The notes under the pieces: model-generated
Seen by the model: the letters and a program-made list of their open reading frames with translations, nothing else
Database searches by the model: none
What the model was told of the DNA's origin: nothing
Shown: positions 56,777 through 64,000 of the stretch, one piece after another
Numbering within the stretch: the stretch's first letter is position 1
Layout: each line of letters begins with the position of its first letter
NCBI RefSeq assembly: GCF_037977385.1
Contig: NZ_CP150277.1
Coordinates: 2,643,001 to 2,707,000 of the forward strand
Direction: 5' to 3'
DNA length: 64,000 nucleotides
Source of the DNA: Terribacillus sp. FSL K6-0262
GTDB lineage: Bacteria; Bacillota; Bacilli; Bacillales; Amphibacillaceae
Made by a program: the position numbers and the translations under genes

Positions 56777-56851
56777 AATTTTGTAAGCCCTTACATCAGG
56801 TTGCGCATCTGCTGTGTATTTTAATAAATGAAATTTGGGGGAGGCAAGACA

Positions 56852-58177
56852 ATGGCTTTACCTGAATCTGAATTTCGCACGAAGAATAAATCCAACTACC
56901 GTTGGATAGTCCTCTTGATCATATTCATTCTGTATATTGTCTGTTATGCGGATCGCGCAAATATAGGTGTGCTGCTGCCGTTTATTCAAGAAGACTTTGT
57001 TCTTAGTAACTTTCAGGCAGGTGCAATCTCAAGTTTCTTTTTCTTAGGCTATGCTGTATCACAAATTCCAGCTGGTTTTTTACTCAGTAAAAGAGGGACT
57101 CGCAGCATTGTAGCCATCGCAGCTATTGCATTTTCCATAGTCACTTTCCTTCTGGGGACTGTCTCAGGTGCGGCAATGCTGATTTTGCTCCGTTTAGCTC
57201 TGGGTCTGGCTGAAGGACCAGTTCCTGTCAGTATGTCTACAACGATAAATAACTGGTTCCCAGCTAAAGAAAAAGCGACTGCAACTGGTGTTTATATTGC
57301 TTCTACACAGCTTGCTCCGATATTTGTACCAATCGTGACCACGGCAATCGCTGTTTCATTAGGCTGGCGTTATGTGTTTTTCTGGTTTGCGGTTCCAGGT
57401 ATCATCATAGCCATCATTTGGTACTTTTTGGTTAGGACAAAACCGGAAGAAAGTACCAAAGTATCCAAAGCCGAATTGGAATATATCCGCCATGAAGAGG
57501 CTCCCATAATGGAATCGGTAGTACAGGAAGAAAAATCACTTGGATGGATTGATAAAGTGATTCGTTACAAGAAGGTGGAGCCATTAAGTACCTACAAAAG
57601 CATTTTCACCTCTTGGAATATCATGGGTAATACATTTACTTACTTCTTAATGAATAGTGTTTTGTATGGCATGTTAACTTGGGTCCCGATGTATCTGGTT
57701 AATGCCAAGGGCTATTCCTTTATGCAAATGGGGTTTGTTGCGGCCACTCCTGCAGTTGGCGGATTGGTTGGTGCTATTTTAGGAGGGATCATATCAGATA
57801 AAGTTTTTCTCAATAGGCGTAAACCAACCATGTTGATTACAGCAATCGCTACAGCGATCATGATGCTTGTTGTGATAAATATTCCAGACAATGGAGCGGT
57901 TGTAGCAATAAGTCTAGCTCTGGCTGGATTCTTCCTCAATATCGGGTGGCCGGCATTTACTGCCTATCCTATGGGACTTACAACCAGGGAAACCTTTCCA
58001 GTGGCGATTGCTACGGTAAATAGTGGTGGAAACCTAGGGGGATTTTTTGCTCCAATGATAGTAGGAGCAATTCTGGATGCGACAGGGAATTATGATATTG
58101 CCTTCGGTTTCTTTGGGATATTGCTTGTTCTCGGGTTCCTCATCATTCTCACATTGAAAGAACCTAAGGTAGCATGA
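56852..58177 (+). CDS. MFS transporter, ACS (anion:cation symporter) type
   Basis: 441 residues with 12 hydrophobic segments. RWIVLLIIFILYIVCYADRANIGVLLPFI and RLALGLAEGPVPVSMSTTINNWFP are characteristic of the ACS group, which imports hexuronates, galactonate, glucarate and related anions with protons. This hints that the substrate of the locus carries a carboxylate. ATG 56852 lies eight bases after GGGGGAGG. A terminator follows. Confidence 0.88.
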   Translation: MALPESEFRTKNKSNYRWIVLLIIFILYIVCYADRANIGVLLPFIQEDFVLSNFQAGAISSFFFLGYAVSQIPAGFLLSKRGTRSIVAIAAIAFSIVTFLLGTVSGAAMLILLRLALGLAEGPVPVSMSTTINNWFPAKEKATATGVYIASTQLAPIFVPIVTTAIAVSLGWRYVFFWFAVPGIIIAIIWYFLVRTKPEESTKVSKAELEYIRHEEAPIMESVVQEEKSLGWIDKVIRYKKVEPLSTYKSIFTSWNIMGNTFTYFLMNSVLYGMLTWVPMYLVNAKGYSFMQMGFVAATPAVGGLVGAILGGIISDKVFLNRRKPTMLITAIATAIMMLVVINIPDNGAVVAISLALAGFFLNIGWPAFTAYPMGLTTRETFPVAIATVNSGGNLGGFFAPMIVGAILDATGNYDIAFGFFGILLVLGFLIILTLKEPKVA

Positions 58178-58200
58178 CATGGACTTTAGCTGAATCCGCA

Positions 58201-58217
58201 ATTCATGTTAAATGAAT
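58201..58217. promoter_or_regulatory. Palindrome ATTCAT-5-ATGAAT between importer and RpiR gene
   Basis: ATTCATGTTAAATGAAT is a 6-5-6 inverted repeat. It shares ATTCATG with the inverted sites in front of the first gene of the locus, so it may be an operator of the RpiR-type regulator. Confidence 0.35.
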
Positions 58218-58237
58218 AATGTGTTTTTTATGTCGGG

Positions 58238-58258
58238 GGCATGGAAAATTCCATTGCC
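58238..58258 (+). terminator. Terminator of the four-gene sugar operon
   Basis: GGCATGGAA/TTCCATTGCC (one bulged T), followed by TTTCTTTTTTC. Confidence 0.8.
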
Positions 58259-58290
58259 TTTCTTTTTTCAATTAGAAAAGAAGGCACCAT

Positions 58291-58296
58291 TATAAT
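58291..58296 (+). promoter_or_regulatory. Candidate promoter of the rpiR-type gene
   Basis: Perfect TATAAT at 58291-58296, about 45 bases before the start codon; the best -35 is a weak TTCAAT at 58267-58272 with an 18-base spacer. Confidence 0.5.
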
Positions 58297-58341
58297 AAAA
58301 TAGTAATTACAAGAAATAAGAAGAGAAGGTAGGAATTATCA

Positions 58342-59208
58342 ATGAACGGTTTAAATATCAATACCACTCCCGGTTTTTTTACCAGAATTAATGCAGCGAA
58401 GACAAAGCTGAGGGATTCTGAGAAAAAGATAGTTGAGTTCATTGAAAATCATCAAGAAGAAATCATTCATCTGTCTATTACGGAAGTTGCAGAAAGAAGT
58501 GAAACAAGTGAATCCTCTGTTGTCCGTTTATGTAAGCGGCTCGGGTATAAAGGATTTCAGGACTTTAAAATTCATCTGGCCAAAGAGGTTGTTGCCCCAG
58601 ACAAGCAGATTTCGGAAGTGATCGAAAAAGGTGATGATTTCATTACAATAAAAAAGAAGGTTTTCCAATCAAATATCCAAGCTCTGTATGATTCCATTGA
58701 AGTATGCAGCGACGAGGAAATCCAGGAAGCTGTAAAAGCGATATCTAAAGCAAGGTTGATTGAATTTTATGGTACCGGTGGTTCAGGAACAGTTGCGCTG
58801 GATGCTCACCATAAGCTATTAAAACTAGGGATAAAATCGTTTGCCTATAATGATGCTGTACTCCAGGCAATGTCCGCCAGCGTGCTTACAGAACAGGATG
58901 TTGTGATAGGGATTTCCCATACTGGATCGAATAGAGAAGTTCTGGCAGCCATGGAATTGGCTAAAGAGGCAGGAGCAACACGGATTTGCATTACCAATTC
59001 AACTAAGTCACCGATTACAAAAATATCTGATATCGTCCTTCAAACAGCGTCGAATGAAACATTATTCCGCACAGATGCAATATCCTCCAGGATTGCTCAG
59101 TTGACGATTGTCGATGTGTTAGTGGCAGCTGTAGCTAACCAGAGATACGAATATTATCTATCTAATTTACAGAAGACTCGCACCTCGACCACTGGAAAAA
59201 AACTGTAG
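58342..59208 (+). CDS. RpiR/MurR-family transcriptional regulator
   Basis: 288 residues: an N-terminal HTH_6 domain (KLRDSEKKIVEFI...SITEVAERSETSESSVVRLCKRLGYKGFQDFKIHLA) and a C-terminal SIS phosphosugar-binding domain (about 125-260; IEFYGTGGSGTVALDAHHKLLKLG, VVIGISHTGSNREVLAAMELAK). Such regulators respond to phosphosugars; here the ligand should be the product of the FGGY kinase or the aldolase substrate. It has its own promoter between the operon and the dehydrogenase gene. Confidence 0.92.
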   Translation: MNGLNINTTPGFFTRINAAKTKLRDSEKKIVEFIENHQEEIIHLSITEVAERSETSESSVVRLCKRLGYKGFQDFKIHLAKEVVAPDKQISEVIEKGDDFITIKKKVFQSNIQALYDSIEVCSDEEIQEAVKAISKARLIEFYGTGGSGTVALDAHHKLLKLGIKSFAYNDAVLQAMSASVLTEQDVVIGISHTGSNREVLAAMELAKEAGATRICITNSTKSPITKISDIVLQTASNETLFRTDAISSRIAQLTIVDVLVAAVANQRYEYYLSNLQKTRTSTTGKKL

Positions 59209-59324
59209 GGAGATTTCTTCTTTGGAGATATATTTGAAGGAAACTTCCACCTGTTTAATGTATCGGAAATTGAAAACGAATTCCTTAATAGTTTGATTTC
59301 CATCCCAAAAAGGAGGAGAAAAAC

Positions 59325-60293
59325 TTGAAGAGCAAGGTTTATCTGACTAGGAAGCTGCCAAGAGAAGTTCTTGATAAGCTATCTGGCTATTTTCAATTGA
59401 AAATGTGGGAGGAAGAAAACATACCTGTACCGAGAGATGTTTTGCTGAAAGAAATAGAAGATACAGATGGCTTATTATGTTTGTTAACAGATGCCATTGA
59501 TGAAGAAATGGTAAATAGAGCTGCTCAGCTAAAGGTTATTTGTAACCTGGCTGTCGGCTATGACAATATCGATATGGAAGCAGCGGCAAAGAAAGGTATC
59601 ATCATTACAAATACGCCGGGAGTTTTGACCGAAACTACAGCCGATTTGACTTTTGCATTGTTAATGGCAGCTGGACGGAGAGTTGTGGAAGCATCAGATA
59701 CATTGCGCAGTGGGGGCTGGGGAGCGTGGTCCCTAATGCAGTTGACGGGACAGGATATTCACGGCGCTACCATAGGCATCATTGGATTGGGCCGAATTGG
59801 AGAAGCACTTGTGAAACGGGCGAAAGGCTTTGATATGAACGTACTTTATTATAGTCGAACCAGAAAGATTAACAAGGAACAGGAACTGGATATCTCATAT
59901 GCAAATCTGCCTGACTTATTACGACAGTCTGATTATGTATGTATCATGATTCCGTATAACGATGAATCCCACCACATGATTGGGGAAGAAGAATTATCAC
60001 TCATGAAAAACACTGCGATATTAGTAAATTCATCAAGAGGCGGAATTGTCGATGAGGATGCTCTATATAATGCCTTGAGCCGAGGGGACATATGGGCGGC
60101 AGGGCTGGATGTTTTCGAACAAGAGCCGGTACGCCTTGAGCATCCATTACTTTCCTTGCCAAACGTGGTCGCGCTGCCACATATAGGAAGTGCCAGTGTA
60201 AGAACCAGAATGCAGATGGCTCATTTAGCTGCTGATAATTTGGTAAGTGCCCTGACTAGAGGTATTCCTATTACTCCTGTCCGTGAACACTGA
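59325..60293 (+). CDS. D-isomer-specific 2-hydroxyacid dehydrogenase (glyoxylate/hydroxypyruvate reductase type)
   Basis: 322 residues. NAD-binding GLGRIG (154-159) and the catalytic Arg238 (NSSRGG), Glu267 (FEQEP) and His286 (LPHIGSA) are present. In the sugar locus it could reduce glyoxylate or hydroxypyruvate released by the aldolase, or oxidise a sugar acid. TTG 59325 follows AAAAAGGAGGAG. AT-rich like its neighbours; the stretch after it returns to backbone composition. Confidence 0.88.
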   Translation: MKSKVYLTRKLPREVLDKLSGYFQLKMWEEENIPVPRDVLLKEIEDTDGLLCLLTDAIDEEMVNRAAQLKVICNLAVGYDNIDMEAAAKKGIIITNTPGVLTETTADLTFALLMAAGRRVVEASDTLRSGGWGAWSLMQLTGQDIHGATIGIIGLGRIGEALVKRAKGFDMNVLYYSRTRKINKEQELDISYANLPDLLRQSDYVCIMIPYNDESHHMIGEEELSLMKNTAILVNSSRGGIVDEDALYNALSRGDIWAAGLDVFEQEPVRLEHPLLSLPNVVALPHIGSASVRTRMQMAHLAADNLVSALTRGIPITPVREH

Positions 60294-60386
60294 GTGATTT
60301 CCATATAAGTTGAGAGCCAGTATGCACGGTGCGTTTGAGGATGACCAGTGCCGGGAACATTTCCTTTAACAAAGGAGATGAAGCCC

Positions 60387-61175
60387 ATGCACTACAATCT
60401 GGAAGGAAAAGTAGCAATCGTTACCGGGGCCAATGATGGTATTGGTCTGGAAACAGCAAAAGCATTTCTGGATGAAGGAGCCAAAGTCGTCGGAGTCAGC
60501 TTGAAAACAGATGATGTGAAGGACATGGCGGATCGTTCTTCGTTCCTGCCGCTGGCACTGGATCTGACAGATGAAGGTGCAGCGGATAAAGTAGTGGAGG
60601 CTGCCGTCTCCCATTTCGGGAAGCTGGATATGTTAGCTAATATTGCTGGAATTGCCATCTATAAAGATAGCTTCATGGATGTGACACTTGATATTTGGCG
60701 TGAGACTTTCGAGACGAACTTGTTTGCAGTGGTAGCCCTGACGAAGGCTGCCATTCCGGAACTGAAGAAACAGCCGGGTGCAAGCATCGTGAATGTGGCA
60801 TCCGAAAGCGGGCATGTGCCGGATTCGTTCGCGATAGATTATAGCGCAAGCAAAGCAGCCATTCTCAATCTCACGCAGGCTTTGGCTGATGAATTCGGCG
60901 GGGATATCCGAGTGAATGTCGTCTCACCAGGTCCGACGCGGACGACGATGTGGAATAAACCCGGCGGCATGGTCGATATGCTCAGCGATATGTTCGATAA
61001 AGAAGGCGAGGAGGCTGTCAGCTACTTCGCGAAGGAAGTCCGTCAGATACCTCGCGGGGAAATCGGCAAGCCGGAGGAGATCGCCAATGTGATTGCCTTC
61101 TTGGCTTCCGATAAAGCAGCATATGTCAATGGCGCGGAAATTCCGGTGAACGGCGGATCGGTCAAATATAAATGA
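60387..61175 (+). CDS. Short-chain dehydrogenase/reductase
   Basis: 262 residues of the classical SDR type. NAD(P) motif TGANDGIG (13-20), NxAG (NIAGIA), and catalytic Ser139, Tyr152 and Lys156 (DYSASKAAIL). Its base composition is that of the conserved backbone rather than the AT-rich sugar locus, so it is probably not part of that pathway. ATG 60387 has AAAGGAG nine bases upstream; ATG 60378 is too close to it. Substrate unknown. Confidence 0.88.
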   Translation: MHYNLEGKVAIVTGANDGIGLETAKAFLDEGAKVVGVSLKTDDVKDMADRSSFLPLALDLTDEGAADKVVEAAVSHFGKLDMLANIAGIAIYKDSFMDVTLDIWRETFETNLFAVVALTKAAIPELKKQPGASIVNVASESGHVPDSFAIDYSASKAAILNLTQALADEFGGDIRVNVVSPGPTRTTMWNKPGGMVDMLSDMFDKEGEEAVSYFAKEVRQIPRGEIGKPEEIANVIAFLASDKAAYVNGAEIPVNGGSVKYK

Positions 61176-61191
61176 ATTCTGTTATAATGGT

Positions 61192-61212
61192 ATGACTGCG
61201 GTATGCAGTCAT
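61192..61212 (+). terminator. Terminator-like hairpin after the SDR gene
   Basis: Stem ATGACTGC/GCAGTCAT with loop GGTAT, followed by GCTATTTTTA. A TTATAAT-like element at 61181-61187 just ahead of it may belong to the promoter of the following gene. Confidence 0.65.
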
Positions 61213-61252
61213 GCTATTTTTATATTCTACATAAAAGATGGAAGGGATACCT

Positions 61253-62065
61253 ATGGTTTTTGCCGTAAGTTTAGTAATAGGACTCCTTGCAGCAGCGCTC
61301 GGCAGTCTGGTAGGTTTGGGAGGAGGAATCATCCTTGTGCCGTCGCTGCTGATTTTGAGCAGCTTTTGGGAGGGATTCAGTTGGGCTACACCACAAGCAA
61401 TCGTTGGTGTATCTGTCATCTTTATGATTTTTACAGGCTTGTCTTCTACGCTTACATATATGAAAAGCGGGCGGGTTGATTACAAAAGCGGACTCATTTT
61501 CTTGGCAGGCGGGATGCCGGGAGCTATTCTTGGTTCATTCCTGAATCGTTTTATCTCGGGTGATGGTTTTTCGCTATACTTTGGCATACTGGTGCTGCTT
61601 GTTTTCTTTATGTTCTTCGTAAAACGCAAGGAACGAGAAGTGATCAACCCGAAAGGTATCATCGTTACAAAAGAGATCGACGGAACCACATATACATATA
61701 GCTTCCGTTTCATAGCGGCATTTGTACTGTCGTTGTTTGTGGGACTGCTTTCCGGTATGTTCGGCATTGGCGGAGGCAGCTTCATGGTGCCTGCCATGAT
61801 CCTGATGTTCGGATTCCCGGCACATGTCGCTGTCGCCACAAGTATGCTGATGGTATTTTTCCTGAGTATCGTTAGTACTGTCATGCATATTTCCCTCGGG
61901 CATGTGGAATGGAACGTTGTATGGGCCTTTATTCCAGGGGCGATTCTTGGCGGTATACTCGGAGCGAAAGTCAACCAGCTGCTCAAGGGGAATACGGTTG
62001 TCTGGATATTGCGTATCATGCTCGTATTAGTTGCTGTCCGTCTGATCTGGGATGGGTTGTCGTAA
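61253..62065 (+). CDS. yunE: TauE/SafE-family membrane exporter (YunE-like)
   Basis: 270 residues with about eight hydrophobic segments; ALGSLVGLGGGIILVPSLL and the repeat SGMFGIGGGSFMVPAMILMFG are the two TauE/SafE hallmark repeats. Family members move sulfonates, sulfite or related anions; the substrate here is unknown. ATG 61253 follows GGAAGGGA. Order with yunD and yunC matches B. subtilis. Confidence 0.88.
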   Translation: MVFAVSLVIGLLAAALGSLVGLGGGIILVPSLLILSSFWEGFSWATPQAIVGVSVIFMIFTGLSSTLTYMKSGRVDYKSGLIFLAGGMPGAILGSFLNRFISGDGFSLYFGILVLLVFFMFFVKRKEREVINPKGIIVTKEIDGTTYTYSFRFIAAFVLSLFVGLLSGMFGIGGGSFMVPAMILMFGFPAHVAVATSMLMVFFLSIVSTVMHISLGHVEWNVVWAFIPGAILGGILGAKVNQLLKGNTVVWILRIMLVLVAVRLIWDGLS

Positions 62066-62082
62066 TAAAGGAGTAGAGAAGG

Positions 62083-63474
62083 ATGCAGGAAAAGCTGACT
62101 ATCAACTACACAAATGATTTGCATAGCTATTTTGAAAACTGGCCGAAGATCACCGGTTATTTGAAGCGGAATAAGCAGAAGCTTACGGATGCTGGGGAAA
62201 CATGCTGGCTGATTGATATTGGTGATCATGTCGATCGATCCCGGCCGATTGCAGAGGCATTCCGCGGCAAAGCGAACATAAGCTTGCTGAATGAAGCGGG
62301 TTATGATTTCGCCACGATCGGGAACAATGAAGGGATCACACTGGATTATGATGATCTTTATCATTTATATGATGAAGCGGAATTCCGTGTAGCCGTAGCG
62401 AATCTCCATTCACAAAAGGATGAGGATCCTGGCTGGATGGAGTCTTCCTGGATTGTCGAAACTGCCGGCGGGATGAAAGTCGGCATGATCGGGCTGACGG
62501 CGCCTTTTCCGGATTTCTATAATCTGATCGGCTGGGATATCGAGGATCCAATGCAAGTGCTGAAGCGTGAGATCGGCAAGCTTGGGCCTTCCTGTGATGT
62601 GGTTGTATTGCTTTCCCACTTAGGTATTTATGCGGATCGTGATATAGCGGCTGCCTTTCCGGAAATAGACATAATCATTGGCGGGCATACCCATCATCTG
62701 CTTCATGAAGGCGAATATGTAAATCAATGCCTGATCACGACTGCAGGCAAGCAGGGCTTTTATTTCGGTGAAGTGGAAATCATCTGGGACGCAGAACAGC
62801 AAGTCATCATCGAAAAGAAAGCCAAGGCCATACCCGTGGCAGACTTGGAAGAGGATGCCGACATGGCTGAGCAGGTTGCGGTCTATTCGGATAACGCAGT
62901 GAAAGCCATGCATCGTCCTGCCGTTGTGCTGCCGGATCCAATGCCGTCTGCTCCATATGAAGATTCCCATGTGATGGATCTTTTGACAGATTATCTGCAT
63001 CGATGGACGGGCGCAGATCTTGCTTTTCTGAATGCCGGCGTGCTGCTGGATAGTTTTCCGGCAGGAGCTGTATCCTATATGGATATCCACCGAATCTGCC
63101 CGCATCCGATCAATCCCGCAACGGTACCATTGACGGGCGAAGAGCTGCAACAGATTGTCGACGCTGCCCTGCAGCCCGATTTCGTCACTTTCCCGCTCAA
63201 AGGTTTCGGCTTCCGCGGCAAGGTCATCGGAAAGATGGTGTACAGCGGATTATCGTTTGATATAGCTGGTACGACAGCAAAACCGAAAGCGGTGAATTTG
63301 CGGATCAACGGCAAGCCGCTTGAACCGGAACGACGCTATATCACTGCCATGGCTGATACATTCACTTTCGGCAGTTTGCTCCCGTGTATCAAGCAGGCGG
63401 AAGGAAAGAAATATTATATGCCGGAAATGCTTCGGGATCTGCTCCTGGAAGCATTGAAGGAAATTGAAAAATGA
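62083..63474 (+). CDS. yunD: Metallophosphatase / 5'-nucleotidase family protein (YunD-like)
   Basis: 463 residues. N-terminal calcineurin-type metallophosphatase (about 1-235): NYTNDLHSYF, DIGDHVDRS, TIGNNEG, LLSHLGIYADRDIA and IIGGHTHH give the di-metal ligands. C-terminal 5'-nucleotidase domain (about 270-460) with NAGVLLDSFPAGAVSYMDIHRICPHP. No signal peptide is seen, so it is cytoplasmic, unlike secreted UshA-type enzymes. Substrate unknown. The neighbouring yunC starts 50 bases downstream. Confidence 0.9.
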   Translation: MQEKLTINYTNDLHSYFENWPKITGYLKRNKQKLTDAGETCWLIDIGDHVDRSRPIAEAFRGKANISLLNEAGYDFATIGNNEGITLDYDDLYHLYDEAEFRVAVANLHSQKDEDPGWMESSWIVETAGGMKVGMIGLTAPFPDFYNLIGWDIEDPMQVLKREIGKLGPSCDVVVLLSHLGIYADRDIAAAFPEIDIIIGGHTHHLLHEGEYVNQCLITTAGKQGFYFGEVEIIWDAEQQVIIEKKAKAIPVADLEEDADMAEQVAVYSDNAVKAMHRPAVVLPDPMPSAPYEDSHVMDLLTDYLHRWTGADLAFLNAGVLLDSFPAGAVSYMDIHRICPHPINPATVPLTGEELQQIVDAALQPDFVTFPLKGFGFRGKVIGKMVYSGLSFDIAGTTAKPKAVNLRINGKPLEPERRYITAMADTFTFGSLLPCIKQAEGKKYYMPEMLRDLLLEALKEIEK

Positions 63475-63479
63475 GCAAA

Positions 63480-63516
63480 CACCTCCGTTTTTCCTACATA
63501 GGATATAACGGAGGTG
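63480..63516 (+). promoter_or_regulatory. Hairpin that masks the yunC ribosome-binding site
   Basis: Perfect 10-base inverted repeat CACCTCCGTT (63480-63489) and AACGGAGGTG (63507-63516), with an inner palindrome TCCTACATAGGA. The right arm is the yunC Shine-Dalgarno sequence. No T-run follows, so it is not a terminator; it could limit yunC translation until opened. Confidence 0.6.
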
Positions 63517-63524
63517 TATTTAAA

Positions 63525-63827
63525 TTGATGACTGTAGAACCCATGTTTTTGGAAGGGAAGCCTTTTACCGCCGTAACAGTCAAACTGCCGAAAACAACCC
63601 TGCTGGTCGTGTCGAATGATGTCGGTTATATCATGTGCGGAGCGCTGGATGTTGATTTGCTCAATGACAGATTAGCCGATCGAAACATCATTTCCGGGAG
63701 GGCGGTCGGTGTCAAGACGATAGAGCAGCTGCTGGCTGCACCGCTTGAAAAAGTAACGGATGCTTCTTTGGCGTACGGCTGGAAACCTGGTATCACAGGT
63801 AAAGAAGCGCTGCTCCTCCTGCCTTGA
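63525..63827 (+). CDS. yunC: DUF1805 protein (YunC-like)
   Basis: 100 residues, whole DUF1805 domain: GKPFTAVTVKLPKTTLLVVSNDVGYIMCGALDVDLLNDRLADRNIISGRAVGVKTIEQLL. Function is unknown for the family. TTG 63525 or ATG 63528 lies behind GGAGGTG; TTG aligns with B. subtilis YunC. Its ribosome site is inside a strong hairpin. Confidence 0.9.
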   Translation: MMTVEPMFLEGKPFTAVTVKLPKTTLLVVSNDVGYIMCGALDVDLLNDRLADRNIISGRAVGVKTIEQLLAAPLEKVTDASLAYGWKPGITGKEALLLLP

Positions 63828-63879
63828 AAAAATTGTCGAAGCCTGTATCATCATTCTAGATTGTTTGCCGTTTTTCTGG

Positions 63880-63885
63880 TACTAT
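63880..63885 (+). promoter_or_regulatory. Extended -10 element ahead of the last gene
   Basis: TGGTACTAT: TACTAT (63880-63885) with the TGn extension, 40 bases before the start. An alternative is TTGCCG-17-TATCAG (63865-63893). Confidence 0.35.
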
Positions 63886-63926
63886 TTTATCAGAATGGAA
63901 TGTTGGAGAAGATAAGGGGTACGACA

Positions 63927-64000
63927 ATGAGATTAGTTTCGACAAAATCGGTAAAGCCCGGAAGCCGGCTCGCCCAGCCCGTATATAATGATAAAGGCAG
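63927..64000 (+). CDS. N-terminus of a gene cut by the window edge, HD-GYP-like start
   Basis: 24 codons (MRLVSTKSVKPGSRLAQPVY...) follow an AAGGGG ribosome site. The stretch V-K-P-G-x-x-L-A-x-P-V-Y-N is common at the start of HD-GYP-type phosphodiesterases, but too little is visible for a firm call. Confidence 0.45.
   Translation, partial: MRLVSTKSVKPGSRLAQPVYNDKG

Overview
The window looks like chromosome of a low-to-moderate GC, spore-forming member of the Bacillaceae. Evidence: typical Firmicutes Shine-Dalgarno sites, many TTG starts, spore proteins (an alpha/beta-type SASP, Tlp, several CotF-type coat proteins), a quinol oxidase of the QoxABCD type, an oxygenase-only nitric oxide synthase, bacilliredoxin, and gene orders shared with Bacillus subtilis (secG-est-rnr-smpB-ssrA; gcvH-yusF-yusE-yusD-metNPQ-sufCDSUB; yunE-yunD-yunC). 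The genus cannot be fixed from the sequence alone. No rRNA, tRNA, CRISPR array, prophage or intact insertion sequence was seen; the only stable RNA gene is tmRNA.

Layout. 1-6.2 kb: the 5' part of a DeoR-type regulator (FruR-like), then secG, carboxylesterase, RNase R, a GNAT, smpB and ssrA (protein export, RNA decay and ribosome rescue). 6.5-12.6 kb: an unknown DUF4440-like protein, murB, a CPCC protein, PerR-type katA, a newly noticed 24-codon gene unit upstream of katA, bacilliredoxin and a CvfC/YpgR-like HEAT protein. 12.8-16 kb: dedA-uppP (undecaprenyl phosphate recycling) and a run of small spore genes. 16.2-22.2 kb: a Fur-box controlled yclNOPQ siderophore importer, nos and a minimal chemoreceptor. 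22.3-25.9 kb: transporters and an acetyltransferase. 26.2-32.5 kb: qoxABCD, an acyl-CoA dehydrogenase and a FabH. 32.5-36 kb: YndM-like, SulP, GtrA and a VLRF1-like release-factor family protein. 36-38.3 kb: znuC-znuB-zur plus a tautomerase, with two tandem Zur boxes. 38.4-40.7 kb: a MarR/permease unit with two matching operators, and coat proteins. 40.8-51.1 kb: the yusI-gcvH-yusF-yusE-yusD genes, an S-box riboswitch with metNPQ, and sufCDSUB.

From 51.1 to about 60.3 kb the order departs from that backbone and the DNA is visibly more AT-rich: a yoaS-yozG-yoaT-like trio, then a sugar or polyol catabolic locus (zinc dehydrogenase, DhnA/LsrF-fold aldolase, FGGY kinase, ACS-type MFS importer, RpiR regulator, 2-hydroxyacid dehydrogenase) whose substrate is not known. 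An SDR, then yunE-yunD-yunC-like genes and the first codons of another gene close the window.

Three separate Fur-family metal/peroxide circuits can be read directly from operators here (PerR at katA, Fur at yclN, Zur at znuC), alongside SAM control of methionine uptake and a MarR autoregulatory pair. The most promising little-described items are the 24-codon hydrophobic peptide unit next to katA, the sugar locus, the tautomerase in the Zur operon, the ribosome-binding-site hairpin in front of yunC and the small spore-protein cluster.
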